Notes under the pieces: generated by a model | Database searches by the model: none | What the model was told of the DNA's origin: nothing | Seen by the model: the letters and a program-made list of their open reading frames with translations, nothing else | Assembly: GCA_026874595.1 (NCBI GenBank) | Contig: CM049310.1 | Coordinates: 53,086,558-53,150,557, forward strand | Source of the DNA: Sipunculus nudus | Lineage: Eukaryota; Annelida; Sipuncula; Golfingiida; Sipunculidae | Length of the DNA: 64,000 nucleotides | Reading direction: 5' to 3' | Made by a program: the position numbers and the translations under genes | In this document: piece after piece, positions 1 to 13,350 of the stretch | Layout of the letters: each line of letters starts with the position of its first letter | Position numbering within the stretch: position 1 is the first letter of the stretch

Positions 1-1472
1 GACTAGGCCTGAAATGTTAAATTCTAAATACCGCCGTCAGACCACGGTTTACAATCTGAAACACGTCGGTACTACTCCGATGGGTGCATGGATTAAACTG
101 TCCAACTATCCCATTTTTGACGGAACCAATCGACCTTATATTAGTCTCACAGTATGCCCAGGGAAATCATTCTGTCGATTCTTTGGTTTCAATGAAGCTA
201 CCGACCACAGTACCATTTAAAAAGTATGATGTGAAGGTTGAAAAAAATACGTTTCACCTTGCACTGTCTTATTTCGAGAGCAACATTTACATGCACCCAA
301 GCTCCATTTGTTTTGCTTAAATAAACAGCAGTAAATCAACATGGTTGGTCGAAAATGTGCTTATTATGAATATGCTAATCATACTCACCACACTCTTTTA
401 AATACATACGCTAAAGGGTTGAACAAATTGCCTCCGCAAGGAGGGTATGCTTTCATTCCCGTTCGTATGTTTGTGTGTGTTTGTTTGTTCACAACATAAT
501 TCACGCAGTCATAAACGGAATCTGACGCATTTCAGGAATAGTTCAATGAAGAATCGATTAGATTAGATTTACAGTCACTTATGCACGAATGAACCTGGAA
601 ATGTGGGCCAGATAAATGAAAGGTGGAGGCTTGCATTCATTAGAATATACAATTTTTATTTAAAACTGCGTTCTTATTTCATGATGAAGTAGATTCATAC
701 AGAAAATTGCAGTCTAAACCTGCGTCCTTCACCAATTACTCCAATTTCCACCTCGTGATCCTTAATGTCATTCCCAATGTGTTTTGGATTATCCTGTGCT
801 TACAGTTAATCCCTAATAAAGTTAAAACTCCATATTCCCAGGAGCTGTTGATTTTCGTTATTGATCGTTAGATTTGCCCCATGTAATGCGCTAATCATCT
901 GTCACTTGAATCGTGCTATAAATCCTGTTTAAGGAGTTTTTACAAATTTGGAAGAAAGAATGTTTTCCGTCATTTGCGATTTCCTTTTACCAGTATAACT
1001 CATCGATTATATATCCTAAAAAATAGCATTACATTTATGTCCTCTCTAAACGATTAAATTTGACATTAGTGGCCACAATCTTTTTCTTTCTGTTTAAATG
1101 TATGAAACCTCTCTGTCTGTCTGTCTTTTGTCTGTTTGCATTACATAAATTTTAACAGATGTACAAATAATGAAGGCACTTAGGTGATGTGTATGTGTCA
1201 CCTGGAAATCATTCTTAAATATTTACCAAAACGGTTTGTGAAAATGTTCGAGTTTTCAATTTTGCTAGTTATGTTAAAGACTGGTATCTGCAACGACACA
1301 GAACTACCAGCCTGTTATTTTACGTATGTATATACAGTTCTGATTATTTGCTATTAAGGCGTCCCTTGTGATTTGTGCCTTTATTTTTTAAAATCCTTTT
1401 CCTATTTAAGGTTTACATTCCATATGTATAATGAAAAAGTTCTACAATGTCATCATGCCAAATGTCATAAAT
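1..1472. other. AT-rich non-coding stretch
   Basis: No gene, RNA or repeat is recognised here. The two overlapping open frames near positions 14-320 are under 80 codons and have no splice or promoter support. A short CTGT run lies near 1110-1130. It reads as ordinary single-copy intergenic or intronic DNA. Confidence 0.5.
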
Positions 1473-1800
1473 TCAACCGGCTTCTGAGGTCTGTTTTTGG
1501 AGCACACGACTCAGAGCCGGGAGGTCATGAGTTCGAATCTCAGCCGAGGTGATAAGATTTTTCGCACCACCCCAACCAGGGTGAGCGCTTTGCAGGCTTA
1601 ATGAGAAGGCCGTGTTACACACACACACACACGCGTGAGCTTTCTGGGGGTTCCTCGGTGGTATGATCCAGTACTGGGGGCGATTACACTGCCCCAAGAC
1701 CCGCAGGTAAAGCAGTCACCGGGCCTAAAAACACCAGGATAAAAATGGGAGGAAGCGTCTGCTACTGCCCTGTCACATAGTCCTTAACTAGAATGGAATT
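1473..1800 (+). mobile_element. tRNA-derived SINE, family 1, copy 1
   Basis: The head resembles a decayed tRNA: a GAGCAC..CGACTC-like segment, then a near-perfect Pol III B box (GAGTTCGAATCTC at 1529-1541). The A box is weak. The body carries a GTGAGCGCTTTGCAGGCTTA segment, an (AC)n run at 1617-1632 and a conserved end, TAGAATGGAATT. The same body and end recur inverted at 47939-48178, which shows an interspersed family. The reverse-strand open frame across this unit is a by-product. Seen: B box and paralogous copy. Inferred: SINE status and transcription direction. Confidence 0.7.
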
Positions 1801-2966
1801 CGGCAGGTCTTAATACACTTAGTTAAGCATAAAAAAGGATGCGGTTACCTCACACAAAAATATCCGAGAAGTCCTTAAATTATATATGGGTGGACTGCAT
1901 CCATTAAGACGGAGACTGTTATCTTTGCTGATAATATCACGATTTATCTTGATGTAATAAATTTTTGTCAGACAAGTTTACGTTCAGCGCGGGTGACCAG
2001 TGCACCTTTTTTCTACGACAGGAAATTATGTTCTCAAGTAAATATTGGCTCTCGTGGGCTGAGCTTGTGTGAGCCAATAGAAGGCTGGCTTAAGTGGCCT
2101 TTGGTCTCGCCAGGTCACTGAGCCTGCGAAACGTGCCATTTTTCAACGTCTACCCGAGGCGAAATCGGCAAAGTTTCTAAAGGCTATCTTCTGCTGGAGA
2201 TGTGCATTAACTGATTGAAATTTACTACCTCTAAATTGTCTGAAAATGAGGATGGGAGAGTATAATTAAAAATTTCCGGTGCACATTTTTCACCCTTAAT
2301 AGGTTACGGCCTATGATGACAGCATCATGGTGCATTATATGGGCTCTTCAGAACTACTTTGTACCAGTGTTGAGAGGTTTAGTTTAATCGATTCCAGTTA
2401 GGTTAAAGCGGAGTACTCGAATCCTTATGTAGGCCTTTATGCAAAATAAAGTACCATAACATATACATTACACAGATTCTTTGGTGTGTGGTAGTGGCGT
2501 AAATATGCAAGATGTTCAGAAAATGCTTTAAATTGCAGGAAAAATATAATTGAAGAGGCGTCCCCAGAAGGTATTGAATATAGTGCCCGACTATAAACAC
2601 CGGGACATGAATGATTACCTATAACTTGCGTCTTTAATTGACATTTATAGTAATGCCTTTTCCATGATACATTTGCTTTCGTAAACATTATGTAACATGC
2701 AAACTATATTTGTTATCAACTTCTCTTTCTTCCAATAAGAATGTTTATAAAATCCAAGACTAAATAAGCGAGTAAAAACACATAAAGAAAAATGATTGCT
2801 CATCACATTCGTAACTTAAAAAGCTGGCATACCATGGCGTATAAATTGTTTTTCACCCTTGCACAATCTATACTTTAAAAGGTTTATTTTATAACATGAT
2901 GGTTATTTTCTATAGGTAACCGTCCGGGAGGTTATAGCCTCGTGGGATATTGACCGGGGGTACTTG
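1801..2966. other. non-coding stretch, nothing recognised
   Basis: AT-rich DNA with no convincing coding, RNA or repeat signal. Reverse-strand open frames near 2403-2688 are short and lack splice support. Confidence 0.45.
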
Positions 2967-3000
2967 TGCGTATGTGTGTGTGTGTGGGGGGGGGGGGGGG
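2967..3000. repeat. (GT)n followed by poly-G
   Basis: A short GT dinucleotide run passes directly into a poly-G tract of about 14 bases. Similar G or C homopolymers occur at 31347-31360, 40732-40751, 41635-41649 and 45472-45634. Confidence 0.85.
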
Positions 3001-6000
3001 TTACTCGTCCATATTAACAAACCCTTCACTCTCTGGTTAACAGTCATTACAAGGCCTGCCTTCAACAACTCGATAGGTCATCTCGATAATGTTACAGAAA
3101 CAAAATAGGGGCTACGTGCTCCTTACCTCATAAACAAAAACACTTCTCGCCTATTTGAGCAGTCGCGTCTGACACATAGTGATGTTGAAAATTATGCACT
3201 TTCCAGACCCATCTGTGCTAAATGCGTTATGTCAATAAAGTACGATTTGTAAAACTTTAATTATCATTTTGGGATCTTCGTGTGTTCACATTGAACGTTT
3301 CTGATGGTTCATAAATTATTAAAATGTGAACTAGGCACTTTATATAGACAGACGGAAATAGCCACCTCATCCCTAAGGGCCTCCTTCAAACGGATAACGG
3401 GCACCAGCACTTATTCTAGTGTATGTTAAATGCTCGTATCTGAAACGACACAGAACCACTTACTTCTTTTAACGTGTGTGTTATTTACAATTCTAATTAA
3501 TTTAGTACAATGTCTGCAGTTATTGCTACACGTTTAGTAATTTTTTTTTTTTTAGGTGATTTCAGATAAATGAGACTTGCAGATGCAGAATCTGACAATG
3601 TTAGAATACTTTTGCAAACATTTACATATAGCTGGTAAATGTTAATATATAGCTTGTAAATGTTGATGCTGGTTGAAATACCGTTCGGCTTTTTTTGTCT
3701 AATTTGAAAAGTATAAAATATGCATAGTTCACACTTACATGGTAATACTTAATTGCTATTTAAACATGGGTAGTTTATCTCATAAAGATTATCTTAGAAT
3801 GTACTGAAAGTCATTTTGTGTCCATGAAGCAGCCATTGCTTAAGAAATTTATTTGTTGCAAGCAAAATGGTAAACTGATACTCTAAAAGGCATTATTGCA
3901 GTTCTGCGCAATCCAACATTACACTCTTCTTGATAATCACCCGCACAGTGCTTAAATAACAATATTTTTGTTTGACTTTTTGTTGGGTTTAAATCCATCG
4001 TCCCCATACATTTTACATAAATGCAGAAAAAGCCATAATGGCTATCTTTTTCAAGCGGCATGGATTTAAGAGAAAACACTTGCTATTTCATGTAAATTAC
4101 ACTAATCCCACTTCTGACACCATCCTATCGATTGGTATCCCAGCATGCACCTTAAAATAGAAGTGTTCGCTGTAGCAGTCCAAATATGGACCCAGGGGCC
4201 GGACTGATTTATTAGATTAATGCACCGGTGACCCTAAACTGGACGTTTGTATTGCCGTCTACTTAAGCAGGCTGGTCTATAACAAGCCAATAATAAGTTT
4301 AATTCTGCAATTTTTGTTTTTCATCTCAGATTATACTGGCTGATTTTCTCTGCAACCTTCAGTTCAGTGAAAACATAATATAGTTTGGCGGGGCCTCATT
4401 GGCTTGCGTTGTCACATCTGAATCACCTCACCAAGCTCCAACTTAAATCCAACATGGCTAATTTGCAATAAATAAATTTGAAAGGCATAAATGTCATTGC
4501 ACTCAAATTGGTTACAGCTGTTTATTGATAGGTTCAAGAGAAATCGTTCTTGGTTTGATTTGCCTACCATCCTATTAAGAGGAAAACTCCTTGCCACTGC
4601 AACAAAATAATAAGAAAATCGTCGTATTCATTGCAGCAGTCAACACGATTTACGCGTATCTAATAGCATCTATACAAATCAGGGCCAATGGAAGCTGGCT
4701 TCAGGCTTGTTGGATAACATGAAGATTCCGTATCGAATAGGTATAAAACTGCAATGAACAGTCTGCGAAGGACATCAGACCGGTAGAACAGCCTGTTACA
4801 GTGACAGCACTTGCATAACGGAGATCTGGGCTGAATCCTGTGGCTTGTCAGGCTGCAGACCTGCTGTCGGCTGTAGAAAAAACAGTAACTGTTCGCGAGC
4901 ACACTGGAGGATAATATTGATCACCTTTTTTTATCTCACCTAAAACATTAATAAACTCGACTGGAAAAGCATTGAAATTAAGCCGGGCTGAACTAGTTTT
5001 TACCTATAAAAAGTTGAAAACTTTTTGAAATTGTAACTGATTTCACATTGCCCACTAAAGATTATAAGTTACATAAATAGGTCAAACCCATTATTGCAAA
5101 ACGTTATTTATATAGGTTAAGAGAGATGTTGTTTTAATATTTACATGTTTATATATAAGCAACCCCAAATAATGTATAGGAATTAAACTTCCGTTCACAT
5201 CCCAACTGATTTTCTTCTCCATGCATGCCGTTCTATGGATCTTTTATACATAAATAACATGTAGGTAAATAACAGGTTACTGCATATTACATACATGTAA
5301 GATATGATTTGCGTAAGTTTAATATAAACGAGGATACCAGTATCTTTTGAATTTAATATATATAAATAAAATGTTCCCATCCTCAGTAAATTCCTGCCAT
5401 TCAAAAATCTATATCATATCTACTGGAATCGAATAAAATTAACAACGTCATTTTTTGTGTTGATTAAAAACTGATTTGCCGAAAAAGAATGTGTTATCAA
5501 GGTCAACTGCAATCATTTAGTTTTAATTCCTATAAGAAATGGTATATCTGATATTTGATAGACAATTAGACATTAATACTGGACACCAGCTTCTTACCCT
5601 AAATGACCGTTATTCACAAAGGATAACCGAAGGATAATGTCCCTCTAACATTGAACTTTTCTGAAGTTTTTTCATTTTTTTTTAAGAATAAGCCTCGGAT
5701 CCATTTTTAATGCACATTAAAATACCCATGCCAACGTTTTCTAATCTGGGCCCTCTTTCTTGATGTGTCAGTTTATGCGATTTCTTGGGATAAATTTTGC
5801 CGATCCTAAGTATCCATGGTTTCACTTTGGTTTAAGTGCGGTATGACACTTATACAAATGGAAGTTATGAACCCAAAGCTCTCCCTGTACAGACACGCTA
5901 ACCAGTCGGCTCTTTGTCTAACTTTCTTCTGTGAAATGCCTTGTGTGGATACTTCTATACTTGAGAAGGTTTCGGGCATGCTCCAAGAGACTGTTTCCAT

Positions 6001-6169
6001 TATAATTTGGGAGATATAGTAGGTTTTAGTCCAGTATGATTTAGTCTAGTTATCACCATTGTATGGCATATTCAAGTAGGGAATATAACCAGATGATTGT
6101 TTTGATAATATATTGTAAATTAATAGGGAGAATCATGTTTAGATATTACCGAGAGAACTTTGGTTAAGG
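3001..6169. other. non-coding stretch, nothing recognised
   Basis: About 3 kb of AT-rich single-copy DNA. A T tract lies near 3540-3554. Open frames of 60-80 codons occur on both strands (for example 4660-4902 and 5806-6019) but show no recognisable domain and no good splice pair. Confidence 0.45.
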
Positions 6170-6635
6170 CCCAGTCACACATGCCTACGAATGCCTACGA
6201 TCACCTACGACTACATGGTCACGACTAGTCGTTGCCGATTACCTGCGACATGTCGCAAGGGAGTAGGTTTGCGGTCACACATGGGGCCATTTTACGAGCG
6301 GTCGTAATCAGTCGGCGGGAGATGTAGGGTCCGCGCTTACTGCATTTTATATCACCATTCGACTAGTCGTAAGATTACTACCGACCGCTAGTAGAATGAG
6401 AAGATATGTCTTGCGATTACTACCGAGTGGTCGTACGATAACAACCGACTGGTCGTTCGATAACTACCGGCTGGTCGTGGCTACGTACGAGTCGTCAGTC
6501 TGACAGTGTGAGCGGTCGTACGACCACAGAGGACAACTTACGAGTCAAAAGGGTATGTGCGACTGGACGTACGAATGGTCGTAATAGGAATTATGTTGCG
6601 AATAAACTGAGGAAATGAGCTAATGTGGACCCCAG

Positions 6636-6642
<7 letters not shown>

Positions 6643-6686
<44 letters not shown>
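6643..6686. repeat. (TA)n microsatellite
   Basis: Uninterrupted TA dinucleotides directly abutting the 5' end of the LTR-like copy inside element A. Confidence 0.95.
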
Positions 6687-6687
<1 letters not shown>

Positions 6688-7420
6688 GGAACCTAATATA
6701 AACAGATCAGGTATGCGTGATGAATACAAATTTTGTAATGGAGATAAAAAAATCAGATTCTGTAACACTAGGCAGCGTGAAATGTCTAGGGGAATGAATA
6801 AAGAAGTCAGTGTTTTTTTGTTAACAAATAACTATATTTTATTATTAAAACAACCCTAACAATACAAAACACTAAATCAATACAATTACACAGTAAAACA
6901 GCGTTATAGCAACAAGTCAATACAATCACACAGAAAGATAATGATACAGTACCTCGATACCAACACCATCACATCGATAAGTCCTTTGAATGTAAACTCT
7001 CGGAGAACGGTAGTCCAGTGGAAAGTTCTTGCAACAACACAGCAAGTAAACTGAAGTCCAAATGTATAAAATCCAGGAGAAAATCTTTGAAACTCTGTAA
7101 TTGCCGCATTCGTCGGAAAAGGTCTTAGAATCTGACACACGCTTCTGGGTCCGCTTGCATCTCCTCAGCTCTCTGCCCTCTGGTTCTAAAAAACAGCCCC
7201 TTTATATACCTTCACTCCCAAAGCCAGGAATTTTCCACAGGAATTATCTAGAAAGACATCGCTGTGCGTACCTCCACATACCAGGCTCATCACGTGACCC
7301 ACGACCAGGCGTGAAAACCCAAGGCTCACATGACAACGAGAGTTCAACCAATACGGATTAAACATAGAATGTAACAACAACACGAGTTACGCCCGTGTCA
7401 CACAATAAAAGAGCACCTGT

Positions 7421-7424
<4 letters not shown>
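6685..7424 (+). mobile_element. solo-LTR-like element, copy 1
   Basis: This is the paralogue of 53591-54367. They share the start (ACGG..ACCTAATAT.AACAGATCA), long internal stretches and the end CACCTGTAACA. This copy has lost the leading TGTT, absorbed into the (TA)n tract. A TATA-like TTATATACC lies near 7202 and AATAAA at 7404-7409, close to the 3' end. TG..CA termini, a TATA box and a poly(A) signal fit a solo LTR. A MITE is the alternative, since the (TA)n flanks hide any target duplication. Relative to copy 2 there is a deletion of about 55 bp and an extra segment of about 35 bp. Confidence 0.5.
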
Positions 7425-7483
<59 letters not shown>

Positions 7484-7500
7484 GATAGATAGATAGATAT
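7425..7500. repeat. (AT)n and (GATA)n microsatellite
   Basis: A long AT run follows the 3' end of the LTR-like copy, then a short GATA tetranucleotide run (about 7482-7500). Confidence 0.95.
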
Positions 7501-8433
7501 ATCGGAACCAGGGTGTTTGAGTGTGCACCCCTTTTTATTTTTAGAACCAAGTGGTATATCGGACCACAAAATAATTGAAGTTCTGTCACCTACACTGCAT
7601 AGTTATATTTTGTATACAACAAAAAGATTATTATAACATCGTACATTTTTCATATTGCTCAAAGATCTATCGAAATCATCACAGATATATCTAAATGTAA
7701 ACTGCATCAAGTAATGAGACTATTTATTTTTTGGTCTGCTTGATATACAGATTACATTGTGAATATCCGGGAACACAATATACATAAAACGATTGGGTAT
7801 TTAGAAGTAGCTAGTTTCTAGCTATTTCAGTTGTGTTCTTTTTTTCCAAAATGTCCACTATTTTGAGGGGATATAACCCTCCAATACACACAGCAATGCG
7901 CATGGAAGTTTAGTTCTCCATGTATGGATTTTATGCCATGGATCATACAAATTCAAATTTACCTGGCCCTTGTATGTATCTCTCTGTGTGCCAGTCACGT
8001 GTTCATGACAAGGCGTGCGACTCCTCGTACCACTGGTCGGGATCGGTCGTGACCAGCCTTAACCATTCGGTAACTGGTCGTAGCCTTTCCCACGACCTAT
8101 CGTACGACAAGTCGGTACCAGTCTGCGACCGCTCGGTAGATCCGATTGCTTCCGATCACATACGACTACCTACGACCACTCGTAAACTAGCCGTTCGACA
8201 ACAAAAGAGTACAACCGATTCTCCAAGACCACTGCCGATTAGTCGTAGGATTGTGAACCGTTCACAATCCACTTACGACTGGTTAGGAGTACTTACGATC
8301 TCTTCAAACAACCTACGACTTCTTGCGACCAGTTAGGACTTGTCGTTCGACCTTTCCAAGACAACCTACGATTATCAAGTCGCAGGTGGTCGTTACCTGT
8401 CGTAAACCGGTCGTAGGTGCATGTGTGACTGGG

Positions 8434-10262
8434 GATTTAAAGATCACACGTGTCTCGTTTGATGTGAATTTCAGTACAGTTTAATATTGTGGGAGCCGTC
8501 TCTGTTGGAGGTCTCAATGGTAACGACTGTTTGTTGTAGATTTCAAAACTGTAGAGATTCTGGATATCGCTGTGTGAAAAGCATATTCGGTAACCTATAG
8601 CTAGATTATTCCAGGAGACATCAGCAGTGAAAGACAGTGATTCTGAGTCCAAATAGAAAAGTCTTATTAGTAAGTGCTGTTTGAACTGTGTCTCGAGAGT
8701 CAAACCAGTACTCCAGCGAGGGACTGTTGGTGGTCGTAGCTCCGTGTATCTATAAGGGGACTGATTGTACTGTGTACACAGCGCAATCAAAGAGTGAGCC
8801 AAGCAACGCAACATTCCGATGTCACGTGTGCGAATGGTCATGTGATCAGGAACAATATAAACATGGGATTACTCTGTGCAGTGTGATTAACGGACTTTGT
8901 GATTTTTTTCTGTTTTTATTATCGGGCGTTTGTTCTTTCTTTGAAATACTGATTTGTTTTGTTAACTCATTCTTTATTCATCAGCAGCACCAGAGAACAA
9001 ACCAACTATGAGGGATAGTGTTTTGACCTTATGATCGTTCATTTAGTCGTACATGGCAAAAATGTTGAAACCAATCTAAAGCTTTTTATAGAATTGTTAT
9101 ATTCTGGGAACAATGGCAAGATATAATATCACCTTGTATAGGCAAGATAAAATAGTGTCCTACGATTTATTATTGAAATACCATGATTTTTTTTTATTTT
9201 CCAAAAGATATTTTAGGGTGGGTGTATTTCTATTTATTACGATCATAAACTATTCTGTTGATTTTCTACGAAACCCTACAGCCTAAGGCAATAGGCTTGC
9301 CATGGGTAAGCTCTTAGGACTGACACCTTCAACAAAACTTTGAAATATAAAAAATGCGTACTAAACCTTTTATCTTAAAGGAAATGAATTAAATCACTGT
9401 TTTATAAATACCATGGACTAATACCAATGTCATACCCCGAAGGTCAGGCAAAGTATTCTCCGTGGTCCGGCATCCTGGGATCTCTGAACTGAGACCACAA
9501 TTATATAAGCTGGTTCCTGATATCATTATTGCTGGTGCATGTGACGTCACATACTGTTTTAGAAATAATTTACTTTTAGATACACGTATTGTTGTTCATT
9601 AATGAACATTTGTTGATTATAGTATCAAAAATACTTTTCTAGCTCTCAAGTTTCTTATCAACAGGAGGGGTATCCTGTGAACTTTGGTGTTTAGAATGCC
9701 ACCGAGACTTAAAAAGCTTCTAAAAAAATCCTTAAATCTATTTTTTTTATTTCGGCTGTGGGGCTAGGCTGGAGGTGGGGGTAAAAAAAGCTTTTTCTCT
9801 CGGGAAATGGGCTTAGGTTATCAAAAACAATAGTATTAAATTTTCTAAAGCTAAATGTGTTATATCATAACAAGATTTGGAATACTCACTGCAGCAGGTA
9901 TTCAAGCATGCATATTCAAGAATGACTTTACGACAGTACAATGGTATACATTTCCTTCTGTAAATTTGTATTCTGTACATTTATGCACTTACAATATAAT
10001 CCTTGACAAAATTTATACAGATTTATAGATTTCATCATCTGACGGAGACCGCACGCTTTTGAGAGGACTGAATGTTTACTGGCATCTTATTTTTAGGCTT
10101 ATATTCATATATTTCGAAGTAGGTTTTTTTACAACAAAAGTCATTTTTTGTGCCATCGCCGGTGCGCTGTCTGAGAAAATTAACAGCATATCAAGGGTAG
10201 GAAGGCAATTTGTTTAACCTATAAGTGTAAAACACTCATCTTTTGATTTCAGTGTAATGCCA
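8434..10262. other. non-coding stretch, possible promoter-like patch
   Basis: No gene is recognised. Around 8820-8870 there is a TCACGTG E-box and a TATA-like AATATAAACATG, which could be promoter-like but have no supported exon downstream. The 134-codon reverse frame at 8437-8841 begins at the edge of element A and has no recognisable domain. Confidence 0.35.
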
Positions 10263-10646
10263 CCCTGACACTGGCATTTTTGACCCCGCAATGCGTCGGG
10301 GCAAGGCTTGCCATTGCGGCGCTACGCAGCGGAGCGTGATGCCGTGTTTGCGGCATGTTTGCGCAATGTACACGCATATGTTACGCACTGTCTCCGCAAT
10401 GCACGGCCAAAAATGGGCCGCATTGGCACACATCGACACGAATGGCATTCTTGTATGCGCAAAGGTTAAGTATTGTCCGCGCATTGCATTGTTCACGTCA
10501 ACCATACCGCATTATCCGGCAATGTCCCGCAGTGTCACGCACGATACGCATAGTTACGCTGTCTTCCAAGCATTGTCTCAACGACATCGCGCAAGCGTGA
10601 AGTCGACAAAGCAATTTTTGGCCACGCTTTGCCCTGCTTAGCGGCA

Positions 10647-10716
<70 letters not shown>

Positions 10717-11094
10717 CTATATAAAGCGTGTGGTTTCACACGTAGCTTCATTCCTCGAATCGCTGTGGACAATACATGATGCAGAATGCTGCTCCCGCTG
10801 TCTTCCCGCATCGCCACGCATTGCCCCGATGGCTTTGCGCATTGACATGCATTGGCACGCACCGTCGGCAGTTTTCGCGCCAAGTTCGCACAGTGTTCAC
10901 GCATGGTTCACCCGAGAGGCACGCACATGGTACGAAAACTGATGCGTGCCGAAGTTTTGAAAATTTCAAAATTATCTCCAGACATGGCACGCACCCCTGC
11001 ACTTTTCACACACTCCTCACGCTCGTTCACGATGACTTCAATCATTGGCATGATGTATTGGGGGGACAAACATCGTGCCAGTGTCAGGGTGCCA
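10258..11094. mobile_element. TIR element B (827 bp) with 5 bp target duplication
   Basis: A 14 bp perfect inverted terminus, CCCTGACACTGGCA, lies at 10263-10276 and inverted at 11076-11089. It is flanked on both sides by the direct repeat TGCCA (10258-10262 and 11090-11094), which reads as a 5 bp target-site duplication. Both arms are crowded with short GCAATGCG/CGCATTG-type motifs and are GC-richer than the surroundings; the centre is a 67 bp (AT)n run. The open frames across it (for example 10291-10641 and 10776-11258) consist of the arm repeats, so no transposase is encoded. It is a non-autonomous DNA transposon of unassigned superfamily. Confidence 0.75.
10649..10715. repeat. (AT)n microsatellite at the centre of element B
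   Basis: Uninterrupted AT dinucleotides near the midpoint between the two arms of element B. Confidence 0.95.
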
Positions 11095-13168
11095 CATGGT
11101 CCAAGAAACACCAAAGTTCACCTGTGTTTCTACGACTATATCTCTTTCAAATCAATTTATTAAGCAAGTGGAACGGTCCACGGGTTTCAAAATTTAAATC
11201 AACTTCAGTAATTCCAATGTGCAGCTACAATTCGATGGTTTACCGTAAGTTGTCTTAATCGGCCACACTTGTTTGTGCACAACACGTTTCATGAAATAAA
11301 GTGTGCTGGAGCACATTGCCCGATGCCTAGATTCATTCTCAAGGTCACTTCACCGCAGACGCCAATATCAGTTAAATCTGGTGGTAAGATAGAGGTTCAA
11401 AATAACATTCTTTAATCTTTACCCGCATATGTGTGTAACGGTCGTGTTTTGAGAAAAAAAAATTTAATTAACATATATCGTCACGTATGTGGCGCAAAAT
11501 GGCTGTGGAGTGTATGGCTGGCTTACGATATTGAACAAAGCCAGAGGCGCTAGATATGACATCAAGTGCTGGCGAGATATACCGATGCATGGATCGATGC
11601 AAAAGTACCGGTACGATAAGCAATGACTCTGACAAGTACGGATATGATATAAAAATATGATGCAAGCGATTCACTTCCTTAAGTTTTCCTCACTTTTCAC
11701 AAAAAAATTTTGCAACTGAGTGCGTCTAGATATTGCAAGACAAATATATTTTAAAAAAGGAAAGAATTTGTTGGGTTGATGTAGCAATGTCACACTACAG
11801 CTATCTTGACAGACGCAGTTATTTGAATAAATCTTATGACCTATGTTAATATCACAGTATTTGAAATTTTATTGACAATCTTAAGCTCATTATTTTTAGT
11901 CAGAAATTTTTTTCGAATTTCAGCCCTAAAATTATTCCAACCAAGGCCATTGATAATAACATTTCTCCCGATGGTATTGATGGTAACGGTCGAGCCGTAT
12001 ACGTACTTGAAAGCCTGAGAACCAGAAGGTTAAAAGAAAGTCCTCCGTCGGCATCGTGTAATTATCTCTATCTTCAGTCGGAACGCGGGGTCAACAACTA
12101 TTCCTTGGTCCTTAAACGAGTATAACATCGATATATTGACAAAACTATGTGAAAAGCTAAGCAAAACGATATCCCTGACGGTTTCTGTGTGGTGTTCTTG
12201 GGATCACAGGGGTGGTTCAGTAAATTGAAATCAACACGCTCCTATTTTTTTGTAAAATATATCAGTTTACCATCTCCAGACTTTAAATTTTTATATTTTT
12301 ATGTTTAAAGTATACTATTCAAAATAAGATTACCAGTGGATCTTGCAGAATTGATGTAAACTTTAATCTTCGATAGACTGACAAAATTGTATTGTGAAGG
12401 TTTGAACGTGAAGAAATGTTGAAGCATAATTTCATGTAGAACTGGGAAAGAAATGTATGGGCATATTTATGTAATGGGACTTGGTCTGTAACATGTTTGA
12501 CCTCTGATGTAGGTGTGTTTGATACAAAATGCTCTAAGACTCGATAGAATATTGCTACCATCAACCTTTGGCAGTTGGTTGACCGTTTACAACACACGGT
12601 GAGGCAAGGTAGAAGCTTTCCCTAGAGAATGAATGATGCAACAGGCATGGCTAAATGATGTATGGAAGTGCTACTCTCCGGGCCGTCCACAATATTGCGC
12701 TGTTCAGGACATTCCACGAATGTATCCTGCGCCTTAAGACAGGATGAAGCGTGCCAGGTAAATTTGTACTGAGTCTGATGAACCCCCACGGCTGACTTCA
12801 TCATTTATAAGCCGGGCTCCCCTTGTTGACGCACTGTCTAGGACAGTCAGCTAGGATTATGTGTGTCGTTTGTGATGGCATCAACACTTAGGCCTGTCAT
12901 TGTTGTCACAACTGGAGGTATTAAATAAACCACGGGTGCTTTCACACAACACGCGAGGCCCTGATTGACTTAACTTGTTCTCGCCATCAGGCGGAATATC
13001 AGTGTATTATAAACAGCAAAGACCAATTCCCACGCCAGACTGGCTACAACCCTTCAGGTTGCGCCATTCAAAACATATATAGATTCCTGACGACGATTTG
13101 TGTTTGAAGCTGTGGTCCTTTTATCAGAAGACCATCTTCTGTAAATGTTATGAGGGATATGATTTCAG
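11095..13168. other. non-coding stretch, nothing recognised
   Basis: AT-rich DNA with a few more GC-balanced patches (for example 11440-11640 and 12600-13050). No domain-bearing frame, tRNA or repeat family is recognised. Confidence 0.4.
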
Positions 13169-13350
13169 GTGGCTGCCCATATACTTAACATATGCCCTCG
13201 AAAGGGCCGGATTTCATTAAAATCTACATGTATGAAAATCAAGTTCATTCGGGAGCGCAACTATGTCCCTGGTACCTGTGTTCCCAAGTACTTGTTTTCC
13301 CTAACTCTTCTTGTACTCTTGTGTATTCAGTGGGGGGTCATGATTCCCAG
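13169..13350 (+). CDS. candidate internal exon, product unknown
   Basis: A splice acceptor ending TGATTTCAG and a donor CCCAG|GTAAAT bracket 182 bases that are open in two frames. The frame-0 translation ends in a hydrophobic segment (YLFSLTLLVLLCIQWG), so a membrane helix is possible. The pyrimidine tract before the acceptor is weak, no neighbouring exon is linked, and the family is not recognised. It may be chance. Confidence 0.2.

Larger units (their letters stand above)
6170..8433. mobile_element. TIR element A with subterminal repeat arms
   Basis: A 15 bp perfect terminal inverted repeat, CCCAGTCACACATGC, lies at 6170-6184 and inverted at 8419-8433. Each end is followed by several hundred bases packed with short motifs such as CTACGAC and CGACTGGTCGT in both orientations (about 6185-6600 and 7970-8418). 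The centre holds a nested LTR-like copy and (TA)n tracts. No transposase coding is visible; the 138-codon frame at 7920-8336 is made of the arm repeats. No clean target duplication was found. The superfamily is not assigned. It is probably a non-autonomous DNA transposon. Confidence 0.7.

Noticed and set aside
7920-8336. 138-codon plus-strand frame
   Set aside because: It is composed of the subterminal repeat motifs of element A; the arginine/serine-rich peptide reflects the CGAC motif.
8437-8841. 134-codon minus-strand frame beside element A
   Set aside because: No recognisable domain, overlapping frame on the other strand and no splice or promoter evidence.
10291-11258. Frames of 81-160 codons on both strands
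   Set aside because: They overlap on opposite strands and consist of the arm motifs of element B or run through its edge.
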